The position numbers and the translations under genes were made by a program. A stretch of 64,000 nt of DNA from Linum tenue (lineage: Eukaryota; Streptophyta; Magnoliopsida; Malpighiales; Linaceae), in contig CAMGYJ010000004.1 of assembly GCA_946122785.1 (NCBI GenBank), positions 9,570,150-9,634,149 on the forward strand. Reading direction: 5' to 3'. Under the pieces are notes generated by a model. The model made no database searches, was not told the DNA's origin, and saw only the letters and a program-made list of their open reading frames with translations. Shown here in pieces: positions 1 through 12,689 of the stretch. Every line of letters starts with the position of its first letter. The first letter of the stretch is position 1.

Positions 1-1
1 C

Positions 2-1984
2 TTGACGGATCTCTTGAAGAAGAACAAGGCGTGGGAGTGGTCGGATAGGTGTCAAGAAGCATTCGAGGCCTTGAAGCAAGCGGTGGTGAAGGAGCCCGTG
101 CTCGTGTTCCCCAACCCAACGTTGGCCTACGAAGTGCAGACCGATGCGTCCGACTTTGCGATTGGCGGTGTTTTGATGCAAGATGGGCATCCCATTGCCT
201 TCGAGAGTCGGAAGCTCAACGAGACAGAGAGGCGATACACCGTCCAAGAGAAAGAGATGACGGTCGTGGTGCATTGCTTGCGCACATGGAGGCACTACTT
301 GTTGGGGTCAAAGTTCGTAGTGAAGACGGACAACATGGCGACGAGCTACTTCCTCACGCAGAGGAAGCTCACCCCTAAGCAAGCGAGGTGGCAAGACTTT
401 TTGGCCGAGTTCGACTTCGTCATGGAGTACAGTCCAGGCAAGGAAAATTCCATCGCAGATGATCTTAGCCGCAAGAGTGTAGCCGCAAGCATAAGCCAGC
501 CCATATTTCCTTTGAAGGAGCGGATCGTCGAAGGCCTTGGCCATGACCCCTTCGCCAAAACCGTAGCGGAGTACATCGAGCAAGGTAAGACTCGGCGGTT
601 TTGGATGAAGGATGGGCTCATCATGACCAAGGGAGAGCGTGTGTTCGTACCAAGATGGGCCAACTTGAGGAAGAAGATCATGAAGGAGTGCCATGATTCC
701 AAATGGGCAGGCCATCCCGGCATCGAGAGAACGCAAGCGCTCATCGAAGAAGCATACTTCTGGCCGCGTATGAGAGACGACGTGGAGATGTATGTGAAGA
801 CTTGTCTTGTATGCCAACAAGACAAGATGGAGCAGAGAAGCCCGGCAGGCTTGCTAGAGCCCTTGCCCACGCCTCAACGACCATGGGAGAGTGTAAGCAT
901 GGACTTCATCATCGGACTTCCCAAAGTCGATGGATGCGGTTGTATCATGGTTGTGGTGGACAGGTTCTCGAAGTATGGAGTGTTCATTCCTGGGCCAAAA
1001 GACTTGATGGCAGAGGATGCGGCGCGTCTAATCTTCAAGAACGTGGTCAAGTATTGGGGCATTCCTAGCAACATCGTGAGCGACAGAGATGGGCGCTTCA
1101 CGGGCCAATTTTGGCGAGAGTTGTTCAAGATCATGGGCTCAGACTTGAACTTCTCAACGACATTTCATCGTCAAAGCGACGGACAGACGGAGCGGGTGAA
1201 TGCCTTGTAGGAGGTGTACTTGCGGCACTACGTGAGTGCAAACCAACGAGATTGGGTGAAGTTGATGGATACGGCACAGTTCTCCTACAACTTGCACCGC
1301 AGCGAGTCGACCAACACGAGTCCATTTGAGTTGGCGACGGGGCAGCAACCTTTGACACCTACGACGGTGGCAATGGGATATAGAGGCAACAGTACGGCAG
1401 CCTAAAAGTTCGCTAAAAGCTGGCACGAGAAGATGGAGATGGTCAAGTCTTACTTAGCCCGCACTAGCAAGAAGATGAAGAAATGGGCGTACAATAAGAG
1501 GCGACACTTGGAGTTTGAAGAGGGAGACATGGTGATGGTCAAGTTCTACCCTCCTCGCTTCAAGCATCTCAAGAACATGCACAAGGGACTGCTTCGCCGC
1601 TATGAAGGGCCATTCCCCATCGTGAAGAGGATTGGCAAGGTAGCGTACAAGGTGGAGGTGCCATCGCACTTAGAGATCCATCTGGTCTTTCATGTGAGCC
1701 AACTCAAGGCTTTCAACGAAGACAAGGAGGACGAGTAGCGAAGAGAGTCGCAGCGCGCACCAACACTCATCACCAAGACACACGACCATGAAGTCGAAGA
1801 AATCATGGCGCGCCGTGTCATTCCTCGTCGTGGCGTACATCCAAGCTTTGTGGAGTACTTGGTCAAGTGGCGCAACCTTCCAGAGAGTGAAGCAACTTGG
1901 GAGAAAGAGCTCACGCTTTGGAAGAACAAGGACTTGATCGAGGTTTTCCATCAAGAGGACGCGACGAGGGCATCGCGAGCATAG
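2..1984 (+). pseudogene. Ty3/gypsy chromovirus pol, 3' half (RNase H, integrase, chromodomain), decayed
   Basis: One reading frame runs from the window edge to the TAG at 1982-1984. It starts at the end of reverse transcriptase. RNase H follows, with the acidic motifs TDASDFAIGG, ERRYTVQEKE and TDNMA. The integrase has an HHCC zinc finger (HPGIERTQ to CLVCQQDK, about 700-830) and a DDE core: the first Asp in SMDFIIGLP, the second in VSDRDGRF, and Glu in SDGQTERVN (about 895-1200). A chromodomain-like tail with YLVKWRNLPESEATWE lies at about 1785-1945, which places it among the chromoviruses. The frame is never shifted but is cut by three in-frame stops, at 1208-1210, 1403-1405 and 1736-1738, so it is dead. 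The element enters from outside the window; gag, protease and most of RT are not visible. Confidence 0.93.
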
Positions 1985-1995
1985 GTGGGGGAGGA
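1984..1995 (+). promoter_or_regulatory. Polypurine tract of the chromovirus
   Basis: The G-rich purine run GGTGGGGGAGGA lies immediately before the LTR and overlaps the pol stop. It is the expected primer site for plus-strand DNA synthesis. Confidence 0.75.
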
Positions 1996-2433
1996 TGTCA
2001 CATGTGGCAGATGACATGGCGCCAACTAGGTGACACATGGCGGCTGCACATGTGGCATGTATGGAAGACTAGTAGCATAGAGATGCTCCTAGGATTCTCC
2101 ACCTTAATAGAGAGCTTAATGGTGCACTTATGAGTCACATAATGGGTGACATTTATAGAGTGCATAATGGGGGGACTTAATGGGGTGTATTGATGTAGAG
2201 GGACATTATGAGGGGCATTGATGCCTTGTATAAGGAGAGGCCTATATAAGGAGCCATCTCCCTCACTTGTAACTCATTCCATCATTTTTGAGAGTAATAC
2301 ACACTAGAGAGTTCTCCCAATTCCTTTGTCTTGTTCTTGCTTTCTTTGCTTGTTGTGAGTTTGAGAGAAGGCTGCCTAGCACTCTAACGGAATTGAGAGC
2401 TAGGGTCGCACGATCGAGAATAAGGTCGTGACA
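1996..2433 (+). repeat. 3' LTR of the chromovirus
   Basis: This 438-bp segment starts with TGTCA straight after the polypurine tract and ends with TGACA, a perfect 5-bp terminal inverted repeat with TG...CA ends. A TATA box (TATATAAG, 2243-2250) lies inside, as expected for the U3 promoter. The 5' LTR lies outside the window, so identity between LTRs and the target-site duplication cannot be checked. The right boundary is inferred from the inverted repeat alone. Confidence 0.75.
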
Positions 2434-5400
2434 CTACCCCTCAAGGGATCAGTTTTTTGACACCCTATGTCTGATTGGTCACTTTTCCATTCAATCATTG
2501 GTAAGTTGTATTAATGAAAGTTGTTTTTTATTTTATTTTAATGTTATCTTGTAAATTGGAAAGCCTTAATTGTGATAATAATTACGGATGGGGAAGTGGC
2601 AATATAGTTGGATGGAGATAATAACCTTTGGGCTCCCATATTCTCAATTTCTATTTCCCCCTCCCACCCCCATCATATGCGATTTCACTTCACGGCCGAC
2701 GGGCGACGATACATTTTCTTCATCGCTCCAAGGCTGGCGAGATCCATCAGTTGCAGAGATGGATGATTATATGACCGAGTTGGATAGAGGAGGTTAGTTA
2801 ATCCACAAGTCAACCAACAAACGTTGCTTGGGATTTGACCTCAAGCTAGAGTATACCAGCAATGACGATGATCAATTCAAACTTGGGCAGTTCAGCAATG
2901 ACGACTCTGACGAACGTCCTGATGATCTAGACGATGAGCTATACGTTGAGCATATGGAGAATGACGTCAACATTAATCATATGGCAAGTTCCGATTCCGC
3001 CCCTAACGTCGTGCATATGCCTGATGTCGACGCTGCCGCGAATGTTGAGCCGGTTGGAGTCCCGGAGGAACAACAAAAAAATCTCAGTCAGCATCCATAC
3101 TCATGTGCATTCGACCTTTCAAATGAATGAGTACCACTGTAATGGTATTTTGCATCATTGAAGTGACAGTGTATCACATAGTTCTATCGCTCCATATGTT
3201 TTAGTACCACTGCATTGGTATTTCTCACCCTAATGACAATTTTGTTCTACACACAGGTGTTGGTTCTGACTATCATTACACTGGTAGTTGTTACTAGTTC
3301 ACATAAACATCTTTTAAATATGCTAAATAATTTGTATTTTGTGTAGGAAAACAACCTTGGTCTACCATCGCTGACATTCCTGACGAAGATCCCAAGAAAT
3401 CGATGAACTAGAGCCGAAAGGGAAAACATTGAAGAAGAGGATGAAACCTGCTGGGGAATACGCTGGAGAGAAAGATAGAAAACTAATGCAAGATGAGATC
3501 AGACGTAAAAAAGGCTAAAAATTAGTAGGGGTGCATCTTTTTTCCTATGAGTTTGTACTTTTAAAGTTCAGGAATTTGTCGTTTGTACCTTTTTAAAGAC
3601 ACAACAAGTTTGGTTACCTTCTTTAAATCTCATGTAGTTATCTTTGTTCACGACTATTGTCATATAAATGTATTTGAAACCACAACGATCCTAATACAAA
3701 AGCACAATCTATATTGGTATATATACCACTGGACTGGTAGATGTAACACTGGTTTGGTAGATGTACCAATGGACTGGTACATGTATCAGTCAAGTTTTGT
3801 TACCTCCTTTCAAAGTAAGGAGTCAATTTCCCACACAGCTTTTTAAAGACACAGTAATTTTGGTTACCTTATATTGTCATATAAATGTATTTCGCACAAC
3901 TTCAATGGTCCTAATATGAAACCACAATCTGTACTGGTAGAAGTACCACTTTACTTGTAGAAATACCACTTCATCGGTACAAATTCCGATCGACTAACAC
4001 TTGTACCACTGAACTAGTACACATAGCACTCAACAAGTACTCATACTAACTACAACATGCAAAATATAATTCTGGCACAAGCACCACCAATGTAAATATT
4101 CAATCAGATAACAAAATAGGGACTTCCCAATAATAGCACCAATAACCGTGTTTCATTGGGGTTCAAAATCAGGGAAAATGCCAACAAAATATAAATTATC
4201 CTCTGAATGCAAATAAACATAAAGTCATCATCCATGGTTAGGGATATTGTATCCACATCGAACTTGTTGACCAACCATTTCAAAAAGGGCTTATCGAACT
4301 TCTTCAATGCAGCTAAAAAAATCACCCAAACCCAGCTTCTTCAATATGTCCCTTCTCTCATCTGACACTACACCCTTAAGGATTTTAATTATTGAGTTGG
4401 GGCTGCACTTTTTACCGAAGATATCATCAGTATGTTCCTCTTCCCCCTATCCTTTTCTCCCTTCTCCCTTGTCTCACGACGGCGTTTTTTGCTGGTACCC
4501 GCACCGGAGGAAGGAGCATGACTTACCCCTACTTCCACCTGCCTTGAAACATAGGTTATAGGCTTCTTGCGCGTAGCCTTCTTTGTCCGCAGGCTTCTGC
4601 CCTGCTGGTTCCATAGGACCCGTTCTCTTTGTCCTTGCCATCCCTGCTGCGGAAATTAGAAATTAAGTCAATGATATGAACTATCAATTTAGTGATACTA
4701 GTAGTGTGAACAGTCACTGCAAATGTAGAACAAAATGACTATCGTTGTAGTGATACTAGTAGTGTTAACAGTCGATAAATTAAATCAATCAAATGCTAGT
4801 TCTAACAAAAAAAAATCATTTGAAACGAAACTATCACTGCTGTAGTACCCTTTATAAGACATACCATTGCACTAATAGTTCTGCACATATAGCCATTTCA
4901 AACGAAACTATCATTATTGTAGTACCTTTTGTGAGACACAATGTTTAATTTATACCATTGCACTGATAGTTCCACACATATAGACATTTCAAACGAAACT
5001 CTCACTGCTGTAGTATCTTTTATGAGACACAATGTTTAATTTATACCAAAGCACTGATAGTTCCACACATATACACCTTTAAAACAAACTATGACTACAG
5101 TGACACTTTTATTTTCCATATGAACATTTTATACCACTGCATTGATAAGCACAACTATCACTAGTGTGGTAGATAAGGTATACATATTAAATTTTCACTA
5201 TCACTCCATTGATACAAACAAAACTACCACTGTGATAGTACCACTTCCTAGACTTCATAATCAAGCATTTTTACACCAACATATTCAGTAAGATACCCAC
5301 AACAGTGAGCAAACTGGCATACCTCTGGATAGGACCACTTCCTAGGGTTGATAACCAATCTATGCCACTCAAGTGATAGACATGCAAGAAAAACGAAATA

Positions 5401-6040
5401 AAAAAAAATGTTATCACCGCAATGGTATACTAAAAAGAAGGAGATGATTAAATTGCTGAATAGTGGTGGTACATGCAGAAAACCCTCACCGTAGTAAGAT
5501 CCTTTCGCCGCCACAAAGGGTCGCTCGAAGCTCTTCCGCGGAAGGACGGTCGTCAACGGGAAAAGAACAAGGCATGCGTTGATAAGAGCAAGTAGGTGAA
5601 AGGTGAGGGTTTGAGATGGAAAACGGAGGACGGGTAACAGAAGGGATGATCGGAGCGATGTTGTAAGGGCGGCAGGATGAGAGATGTTGCGGCGGCGGAT
5701 TGCAACTTCGGGGTGGGATGACCTTGATGCTACGACCTGGAGTTTTTATGGCGGAAGACGACTGTTTTGGTAGACAGGGTGTGGGGAGTTTCTGTTTTAT
5801 TGAAAGGGAAAGAGGAGGAGACGAAACAGGGTGATACAATGGGTTATTGATTTCAAATTAAGAATGCGAACCGCTTTTCCCTAGGTTCCCGAATTTCTTT
5901 CCCTTTCCCATGTATATTGGGTTAATTACTTCATTAATTACCAATCAACAACTGCTAACTAATAACAACCATTCGATTAACATTAATGAGATGGACGGTA
6001 AACAGATGGGGTGTCGAAATTCAGACCCCCCAAAGGGGTT
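2434..6040. mobile_element. Probable MULE-like DNA transposon relic
   Basis: The two edges resemble each other in inverted orientation over about 40 bp: ACCCCT...GGG...GACACCC at 2436-2470 and its complement at about 6000-6038. No clean target-site duplication was found. The interior is AT-rich. A plus-strand acidic stretch (2828-3130) has an Asp/Asn-rich, low-complexity composition. A minus-strand stretch at 4104-4325 reads KPFLKWLVNKFDVDTISL, which resembles the conserved 'WL...FD' segment upstream of Ulp1-type protease domains in some plant MULEs. No transposase catalytic core is recognisable. It could also be several older insertions. Confidence 0.35.
3131..5245. repeat. Dispersed near-palindromic TACCACTG/CTGGTA motif cluster
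   Basis: A short motif of the type TACCACTGNANTGGTA and its halves recurs many times. Examples are near 3133, 3203, 3272, 3722-3785 (three or four copies in about 65 bp), 3935-4030, 4860-4990 and 5220-5250. Spacing is irregular, so this is not a satellite. Consensus arms TACCA and TGGTA are complementary. No coding frame explains it. Confidence 0.55.
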
Positions 6041-6814
6041 GTCATGCTAACCGCCCCTTGTCGGGAGCCATTTTGTCGCTAAAAGTTGAGAGAGAAATTT
6101 TAATCACCGAGCCGGTGAATATATGAAAACTTTATGTTAGTACGTGAAGTGTTATAGACAATAAAATAAACTTAGTAAGATACACTGAAAGATACTTACT
6201 TGAGTCGACAGTATAAAATTAATATTTCATATAGGATATGAAAACATATCACGGTTGTTTGTACAAGGTGAAACTTGTAATATACAGCTATTTCGTTTTC
6301 CATAATGAATTACACTGATATTAATTTTTTGAACCATATATTTTAAATATTTATTCATGGGTATCTACTATATTATTATGGTATAACATACTTTGAATTT
6401 TTCTAATGAGATATCTTTATTTAGATAATGAATTAAATCAAGTTTAAGGTATGATATCATATCTTGGTCTAGTGGTAATACCTCTAACTTTGCCTCTAAA
6501 TTCAAATTTCTCTTAACTAGTACCTGACCACAAAAAGTAAAAACGTATATTACCCTTATAAGAAAATAATTAACAAATTTATATATTGTAATTAATCATG
6601 ATTCTTGCGAATTAAAATCTCAACACTAATTTTCATCCCCTCATAAAAAAAACATTGTACTAGTTAACTTAAACCCCTGCCATATTATTGGATTGTATCC
6701 ACACTTAGTATGACTGTATGAGCCATACATAACATACATATGAATAATGAAGTACCCAGCCACATTGCCATTACCGTCAACTTTTATTTCCTTTTAAGTT
6801 TTAATGCATGTGAA
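6041..6814. other. AT-rich intergenic DNA, no gene seen
   Basis: I see no convincing coding frame. A short stretch near 6470-6512 (TGGTCTAGTGGTAATACC) resembles a tRNA box A, as in degenerate SINEs, but it has no clear box B or poly(A) tail. Confidence 0.5.
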
Positions 6815-6822
6815 GTTGTGAA

Positions 6823-7127
6823 TGTACATGGGCGCTGGGTCGTGTTTGGGCCGGGCCCGCTTCGGGCCCATTTATTTCGTGTCGTGCTTGACACAGTCCG
6901 TCAGTTTTCGTGTCGTGCCATGGAAGCCCATTTGTCAACTTTGCTAGGCAAGGCCCAGACCCTGGCACGGTTCGAATCGTGCCGTGCCTATTCGTGCTCG
7001 TGCCATGCTCGTATTCGTATTTAATGAAAAGGACGAAAATTATTCGTGCTCGTGCCGGACTGGCCCATTTATTTTGTGCTCATGCCGTGCTAGCCCGTGG
7101 GCGGCACGGTCCGGTGCCCACGATATA
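6823..7127. mobile_element. Non-autonomous hAT-type element with 8-bp target duplication
   Basis: This 305-bp GC-rich segment in AT-rich surroundings is filled with GGGCC, GTGCCGTGCC and GCCCATTT motifs, typical of hAT subterminal repeats. The ends form an imperfect inverted repeat: GGGCGCTGGGTCGTG on the left, and GGGCACCGGACCGTG as the complement of the right. The 8-bp sequence GTTGTGAA lies on both sides, at 6815-6822 and 7128-7135, matching hAT target-site length. It has no coding capacity. Confidence 0.75.
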
Positions 7128-7281
7128 GTTGTGAACATTTAAGGCCAAAGATAAAGTTGATAAACCCAACAATGGAGCCCAAATTAAGCAAACAAAGGCC
7201 TACCAACCAATATCAGCAAATAGCCCATAACTGTTGCCTATGCAGGCTTCGAGCATCCCCGAATGGAGGTGGGTAGCTTAG

Positions 7282-8701
7282 CTAGGTACCGGCACCATTG
7301 TCCTGAGTGAGTATTGACTTGACGAACTGCAAAACAGCAGATGCTAGCTCAGCTTGATGCAACTTGTATCCATGATCAGCCCCTTCCACGATGTGCAACT
7401 CGTGGTTTGGTATGATCTTCGCAAACTTGTACGCATCTCCAACCGGGATAACCTCGTCTGCAGATCCATGGATGGTCAGCACTCTGGCAGACACAGAGCG
7501 ATTCACTGCCAAAATTAGTGATGTGCACAAACTAGAACTCAAATGAGAAGCTATCAAAGAGCAATGACAGAACCAAACAACGGTGCAGCGAGTTTCATTT
7601 TAACTCACCTGCAATCTTTGTCAATCTGCTGGCACGCTTTATGCATATTAATGTTCATTCGATCCATCAAATCTGCTTCAGTGACCCGAAACTTGACCTC
7701 TCCTGTACAATCCAAACAAGTTGTGGAAGATAAAAAAGCATTCAGCTTATACCAACTCATTTTCATTCCCTCCTTTGATTCAGTACAGAAAGAGTAACAA
7801 ACTCACCTGCTCGATTCTTCACATCGATGAATCCTTCTCGCTTGATTCTTTCGAGAAAGTCTTCCCCAAGACGCTCCTTAATGCCCGATTTCAGGTCATA
7901 CCGGCCTGAAGTATTTACGACTGCTCTTATGCTGTAGAACTTTGATGCATATAGAAGCACCACACCACCTCCTGCAGTTGCACATCATCATCCAACCACA
8001 ATAGATGCAGCCTCGTTTCAGTACTTGGATTTGTGATTGATCATACACTGGAAGGAAGCAGAACAACAACTAAATGCTAAGCACCTCTGCTATGCCCAAG
8101 CATCACAGTGACAACTCGGTTTTCAGCAGCGAAGTGTTCAACTACAGAGCGCAAGTCATCAACTTCCTTCTTGTAGTTACCAAAAGCAAACGAGCCTTCA
8201 CTTTCACTGTTTATTGGAAACCAGACATTCACACACGCACGCCAGGGGAAAGGTGAACTCTAAACTCTTGCTGGAAAATTTTGCTTACCCATTACCAGAA
8301 AAGTCAAAACGGAAGGCTGTGATTCCTTCCTTCTCCAATGTTGTAGCAAGATTTACCATGGCTCTATGATCCTGGAGGTCCGAAAGTATGAATCCAAATG
8401 CCTATTTATTACTTGCGGAAGTGATTGGTTTGCTACAAACTTACCTTTGAACATTGGAAGCCATGGCAGAGGACCACGATTTCCTTGGATCCAGAATCGT
8501 GCAGCACTCCCACCAGTTTCTCTCCGTGCTTGTTTGGGATTACGACCCTCTGCTGCAGAACCACTAACCAAAACAGTAGACACAGAGAAAAGGTGAAGTG
8601 GAAAAACGAACGAGTCAATGTGTAAGCTAAGAGGTCGCCTCTTCGCCAGTAACCAAATGAATTCGAACTACAATACCTGGGTTTTTGGTTGTTTGAGCCA
8701 T
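7282..8701 (-). CDS. Alpha/beta-hydrolase (serine hydrolase, esterase/thioesterase-like), 7 exons, 269 aa
   Basis: Exons on the minus strand are 8701-8677, 8563-8445, 8371-8289, 8206-8085, 7971-7807, 7702-7609 and 7483-7282. All introns are GT-AG, phases agree throughout, and the coding total is 810 nt. The start MAQTTKNP precedes a conserved RVVIPNKHGEKLVG strand. The oxyanion-side motif is CHGFQ (about 40-44). The nucleophile elbow GHSRG puts the catalytic Ser at 115, with acid Asp212 in GSADEV and base His240 in GADHGY: a complete triad in the right order. The length and the NMHKAC...DKDCR segment resemble plant serine hydrolases annotated as esterase/lipase/thioesterase family. There is no signal peptide, so a cytosolic location is likely. 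The natural substrate cannot be read from sequence. The gene appears intact. Confidence 0.9.
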
Positions 8702-8883
8702 TGTGGAAATAAACTCTTATCTTGCTCCTCCTTACTGCTGGGTATATCGTATATGAGATGGTGTAGCAGAATGAGAGGAAGTCAAGGAAAGTGTTCTCTT
8801 TTTTTATAAATAAAAAAAAAACAAATAGGTTGGTCGCATCCGGCCTGCTGGAATTTGGAAAATGAAAATCATAATTCTATTAA
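8702..8883 (-). promoter_or_regulatory. Upstream region of the alpha/beta-hydrolase gene, cut short by a Helitron
   Basis: Only about 180 bp separate the start codon (8701) from the Helitron end at 8884. The plus-strand run TTTTTTTATAAATAAAAAAAA near 8800 is AT-rich and could supply a TATA-like element, but none is clear-cut. The proximal promoter must lie in this short stretch or within the inserted element. Confidence 0.4.
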
Positions 8884-8908
8884 CTAGTTTTGTGCCCGTC
8901 CGATGGGC
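8884..8908 (-). other. Helitron 3' terminus: hairpin plus CTAG
   Basis: The plus strand reads CTAG at 8884-8887 and GCCCGTCCGATGGGC at 8894-8908. The hairpin arms are GCCC/GGGC, extendable with one mismatch. The distance from hairpin to CTAG is six bases. Confidence 0.75.
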
Positions 8909-10490
8909 GGCGAGTTCATTTGTTTGTACTTTTCTTTCTATTATTTGTCATTTTTTTCAATGGTATCAGATTCCTACTTTTCATATTTATTTATGATTGT
9001 ACTCTAGGTTTTAATGATGATCAACAATAAAGTCAAACAACGTTGTAACTTCATCAATGCTTGGAAAATATTATTCATGACCATCAGAACTTTGATTGAT
9101 CAACAATTGCCAACTTCGTAAGTTGTACATGGTTTAAGCTCGTGTACGCCACCTTACCGTACTCCTATAGAGTTGGTATTTAGACCATGAATTAACGGAA
9201 TTCGGCACATGATGTTATACCATATTCTCTAATAGGTGAAACCCAGTCTTTAATTCTCTAATCCAAATTGTACGATTCATTTAATGAAAAATAGTAACCA
9301 CCGATTCTTATTTTTCAAAATATATTAACATACAACTAATAGGTATGAATGAAGGTGCATATTACACCTCGAGTCTATGCTAGCCTTTTCCACCATTATA
9401 TCAATGTACAACCAAACTATTCGGCTATGCTTCTTACCTTCAACATTGTACGAATTATATCAAAGCAAATGTTAGTTATGGAGACACTTTGTCTTCACTT
9501 CACATTATCCTCCAATATTAAATATGTGACTAACTGTTACTGGAATTGTGTGATAACTTAATACAAACATAAAGGTGCTCTGTTGAGCAGTCAGTATATT
9601 GAGTGAATTTACAGGACATCGTCATGATATGATCCCGCGTTGGTTTTACAGGACACCGGTCCGGTACGTCCCACCCTAGTATACATGACATCGGTTAGGG
9701 TATGATCCGCAACAGATTTATAGGACACCAGTCTAGGTACATCTGTGGTGGTATGCATGTCATCTACTATACTACCCGATGAGTGTATGACTTGGCAAAT
9801 TAAGATGTAAAATGCAATGAACCTAACCATGCATGTGATTGAATCATTGTATAAATATTGCTTATGATGTGGTTAAGTGATGAGTTTCTATGATGTGATA
9901 TATGAAATGTGCATGTCGATGATGATGGTTTTCTATGGTGTTTTATACAATGATTTAAGATTGGATGATATGATGTTTTGCTATGTTGGGACAGGGGTTA
10001 CATGGTAATGCCAGTATGATGTGATATTTGATGCATACATGTTTAAACAGTGAGTTATCAAGAGACTGGGTGATGGTCCTTATGTTGTGATGTATGAATT
10101 CTTTGAGTTTGAAATGATGAATGTGATATGACATGTGGTGATGAATGGATGTTAAGTTAAGCCAGTAAGGTCTGAGAAGTGGGTGACGGGAAATTGAATG
10201 CTCCATGTTTTGCCATGGTCAATGAGAGGAACAATAAGTCATTTTGAACTATACTCTTAAAGATAACGGAAAAGATATAAATCATTATTTTATGAGTAAG
10301 GTTATCCGGCGAGTATAACTGGTTACTAAAAATAGTAATAGTAATATATGTATTAGGGTGTCACATTAAGTAAGGATTAAAATATTTATTTACATATCAA
10401 CCATCATATATCCAATAGGTTAAGATTCGTTTACAAATCTTGCTTGATTTAGGTGTTATTCATCTGAATATGACTCAAAGTCGCACATCT

Positions 10491-12478
10491 ACACTCATGT
10501 AGGAAAAAGAAAGGAACTTATGTCAAACAATAAAAAGAGAAAAGAAAGGAATTATAATTACATTAGAAAAAAGTAAAGACAATATGTTTTATAATTGTGC
10601 ATAGAAGAATATTTAATGACGTACGAAAAATGAAAGGAGGAAGAAGTTGGAATAACATAAAAGAAAAGATAATGATATTTTAATATGCAAGAAATGCCAA
10701 ATTCAATCCTAAAAATGACAAATGCATTATGTATATGTACATGAATTTTTTTATAACTTCTTTCACCAATTGGTCACAAACATATTTAATCCATATGACC
10801 ATAATTAGGTTTTGAAAAATATACCAAAAACTTTGGTGACCATTGGTGTCTAGTGATATTCTTAAACGCATGAAATTTTGTGTATATATCACTGTAGCAT
10901 ATGAATGAACTATGTTGATATATTTAAGATATATATAGTAAGTATTTATAGTAGTATTTTCTAATAAATTGCAACATAACTACATTGGTTCACATATTTA
11001 TAATAGTTTGTACAAACAAAATGTTAAATTCTTCGTGTTCTAGAAGACGGAAGAAGATTATACTTTACTTTTCATATTTCAATTTTAAAAGAAAATCACA
11101 TGTAGTTTACAATTGTAGGAAAAGATAAGGATATTTTAATTACATTGTTCATAGGTTTCATTTCATCATTTATACACTCATGTAGGAAAAAGAAAGGAAC
11201 TTATGTCAAACAATAAAAAGAGAAAAGAAAGGAATTATAATTACATTAGAAAAAGTAAAGACAATTTGTTTTATAATTGTGCATGGAAGAATATTTAATG
11301 ACGTACGAAAAATGAAAGGAGAAAGAAGTTGAAATAACATAAAAGAAAAGATAATGATATTTTAATATGCAAGAAATGCCAAATTCAATCCTAAAAATGA
11401 CAAATGCATTATGTATATGTACATGACTTTTTTTATAACTTCTTTCACCAATTGGTCACAAACATATTTAAACCATATTACTATAATTCGTTTTTGAAAA
11501 ATATACCAAAAATTTTGTTGACCATTGGTGTCTAGTGATATTCTTAAACACATGAAATTTTGTGTATATATCACTGTACCATATGAATGAACTATGTTGA
11601 TATATTTCAGATATATATATAGTAAGTATTTATAGTAGTATTTTCTAATAAATTGCAACATAACTACATTGGTTCACATATTTATAATAGTTCGTACAAA
11701 CAAAATGTTAAATTCTTCGGGTTCTAGAAGACGGAAGAAAATTATACTTTACTTTTCATATTTCAATTTTAAAAGAAAATCACATGTAATTTACAATTGT
11801 AGGAAAATATAATGATATTTTAATTACATTGTTCATAGGTTTCATTTCATCAGTTATACACTCATGTAGGAAAAAGAAAGGAACTTATGTCAAACAATAA
11901 AAAGAGAAAAGAAAGGAATTATAATTACATTAGAAAAAAGTAAAGACAATATGTTTTATAATTGTGCATGGAAGAATATTTAATGACGTACGAAAAATGA
12001 AAGGAGAAAGAAGTTGGAATAACATAAAAGAAAAGATAATGATATTTTAATATGCAAGAAATGCCAAATTCAATCCTAAAAATGACAAATGCATTATGTA
12101 TATGTACATGACTTTTTTTATAACTTCTTTCACCAATTGGTAACAAACATATTTAAACCATATGACCATAATTCGGTTTTGAAAAATATACAACAAAACT
12201 TTGGTGACCATTGGTGTCTAGTGATATTCTTAAACACATGAAATTTTGTGTATATATCACTGTAGCATATGAATGAACTATGTTGATATATTTCAGATAT
12301 TTATAGTAAGTATTTGTAGTAGTATTTTCTAATAAATTGCAACATAACTACATTGGTTGACATATTTATAGTAGTTCGTACAAACAAAATGTTAAATTCT
12401 TCGTGTTCTAGAAGACGGAAGAAGATTATACTTTGCTTTTCATATTTCAATTTTAAAAGAAAATCACATGTAGTTTAA
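10491..12478. repeat. Tandem repeat of about 684 bp, 2.9 copies
   Basis: The marker ACACTCATGTAGGAAAAAGA starts at 10491, 11174 and 11858, giving periods of 683 and 684 bp. Copies share long identical blocks, such as TAATGACGTACGAAAAATGA and TTCTAGAAGACGGAAGAAGA, and differ by scattered substitutions and 1-4 bp indels. The third copy breaks off near 12478. The unit is strongly AT-rich. Short minus-strand ORFs recur in each copy but differ in length and reading frame and look incidental. It lies wholly within the Helitron. Confidence 0.95.
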
Positions 12479-12689
12479 AATTGTGTACCAACTAAATTTA
12501 TGTTTTACGGATTTTTTAATTATTTTTAAGAAATTATAAACAATTATGAAACATATTATAAACTAAAAATAATTTATTTGTAGATGTTAATGATTTTCTT
12601 ATCAATGCTAAAAAATAGATTACACAATTGTAACCATGATAGCTATTCTATTGGTTAAAAAATAATTGTGATTAATTGCATGAAAGATA

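Noticed and set aside
308..870. Two minus-strand ORFs of 170-174 codons
   Set aside because: They are antisense to the chromovirus RNase H/integrase frame and match no family.
2429..2440. CACTA sequence at the LTR edge, suggesting a CACTA transposon
   Set aside because: No matching TAGTG end was found, and the motif is explained by the LTR border.
10680..12146. Recurrent minus-strand ORFs in the 684-bp repeat
   Set aside because: They differ in length and frame between copies and are AT-rich; most likely chance.
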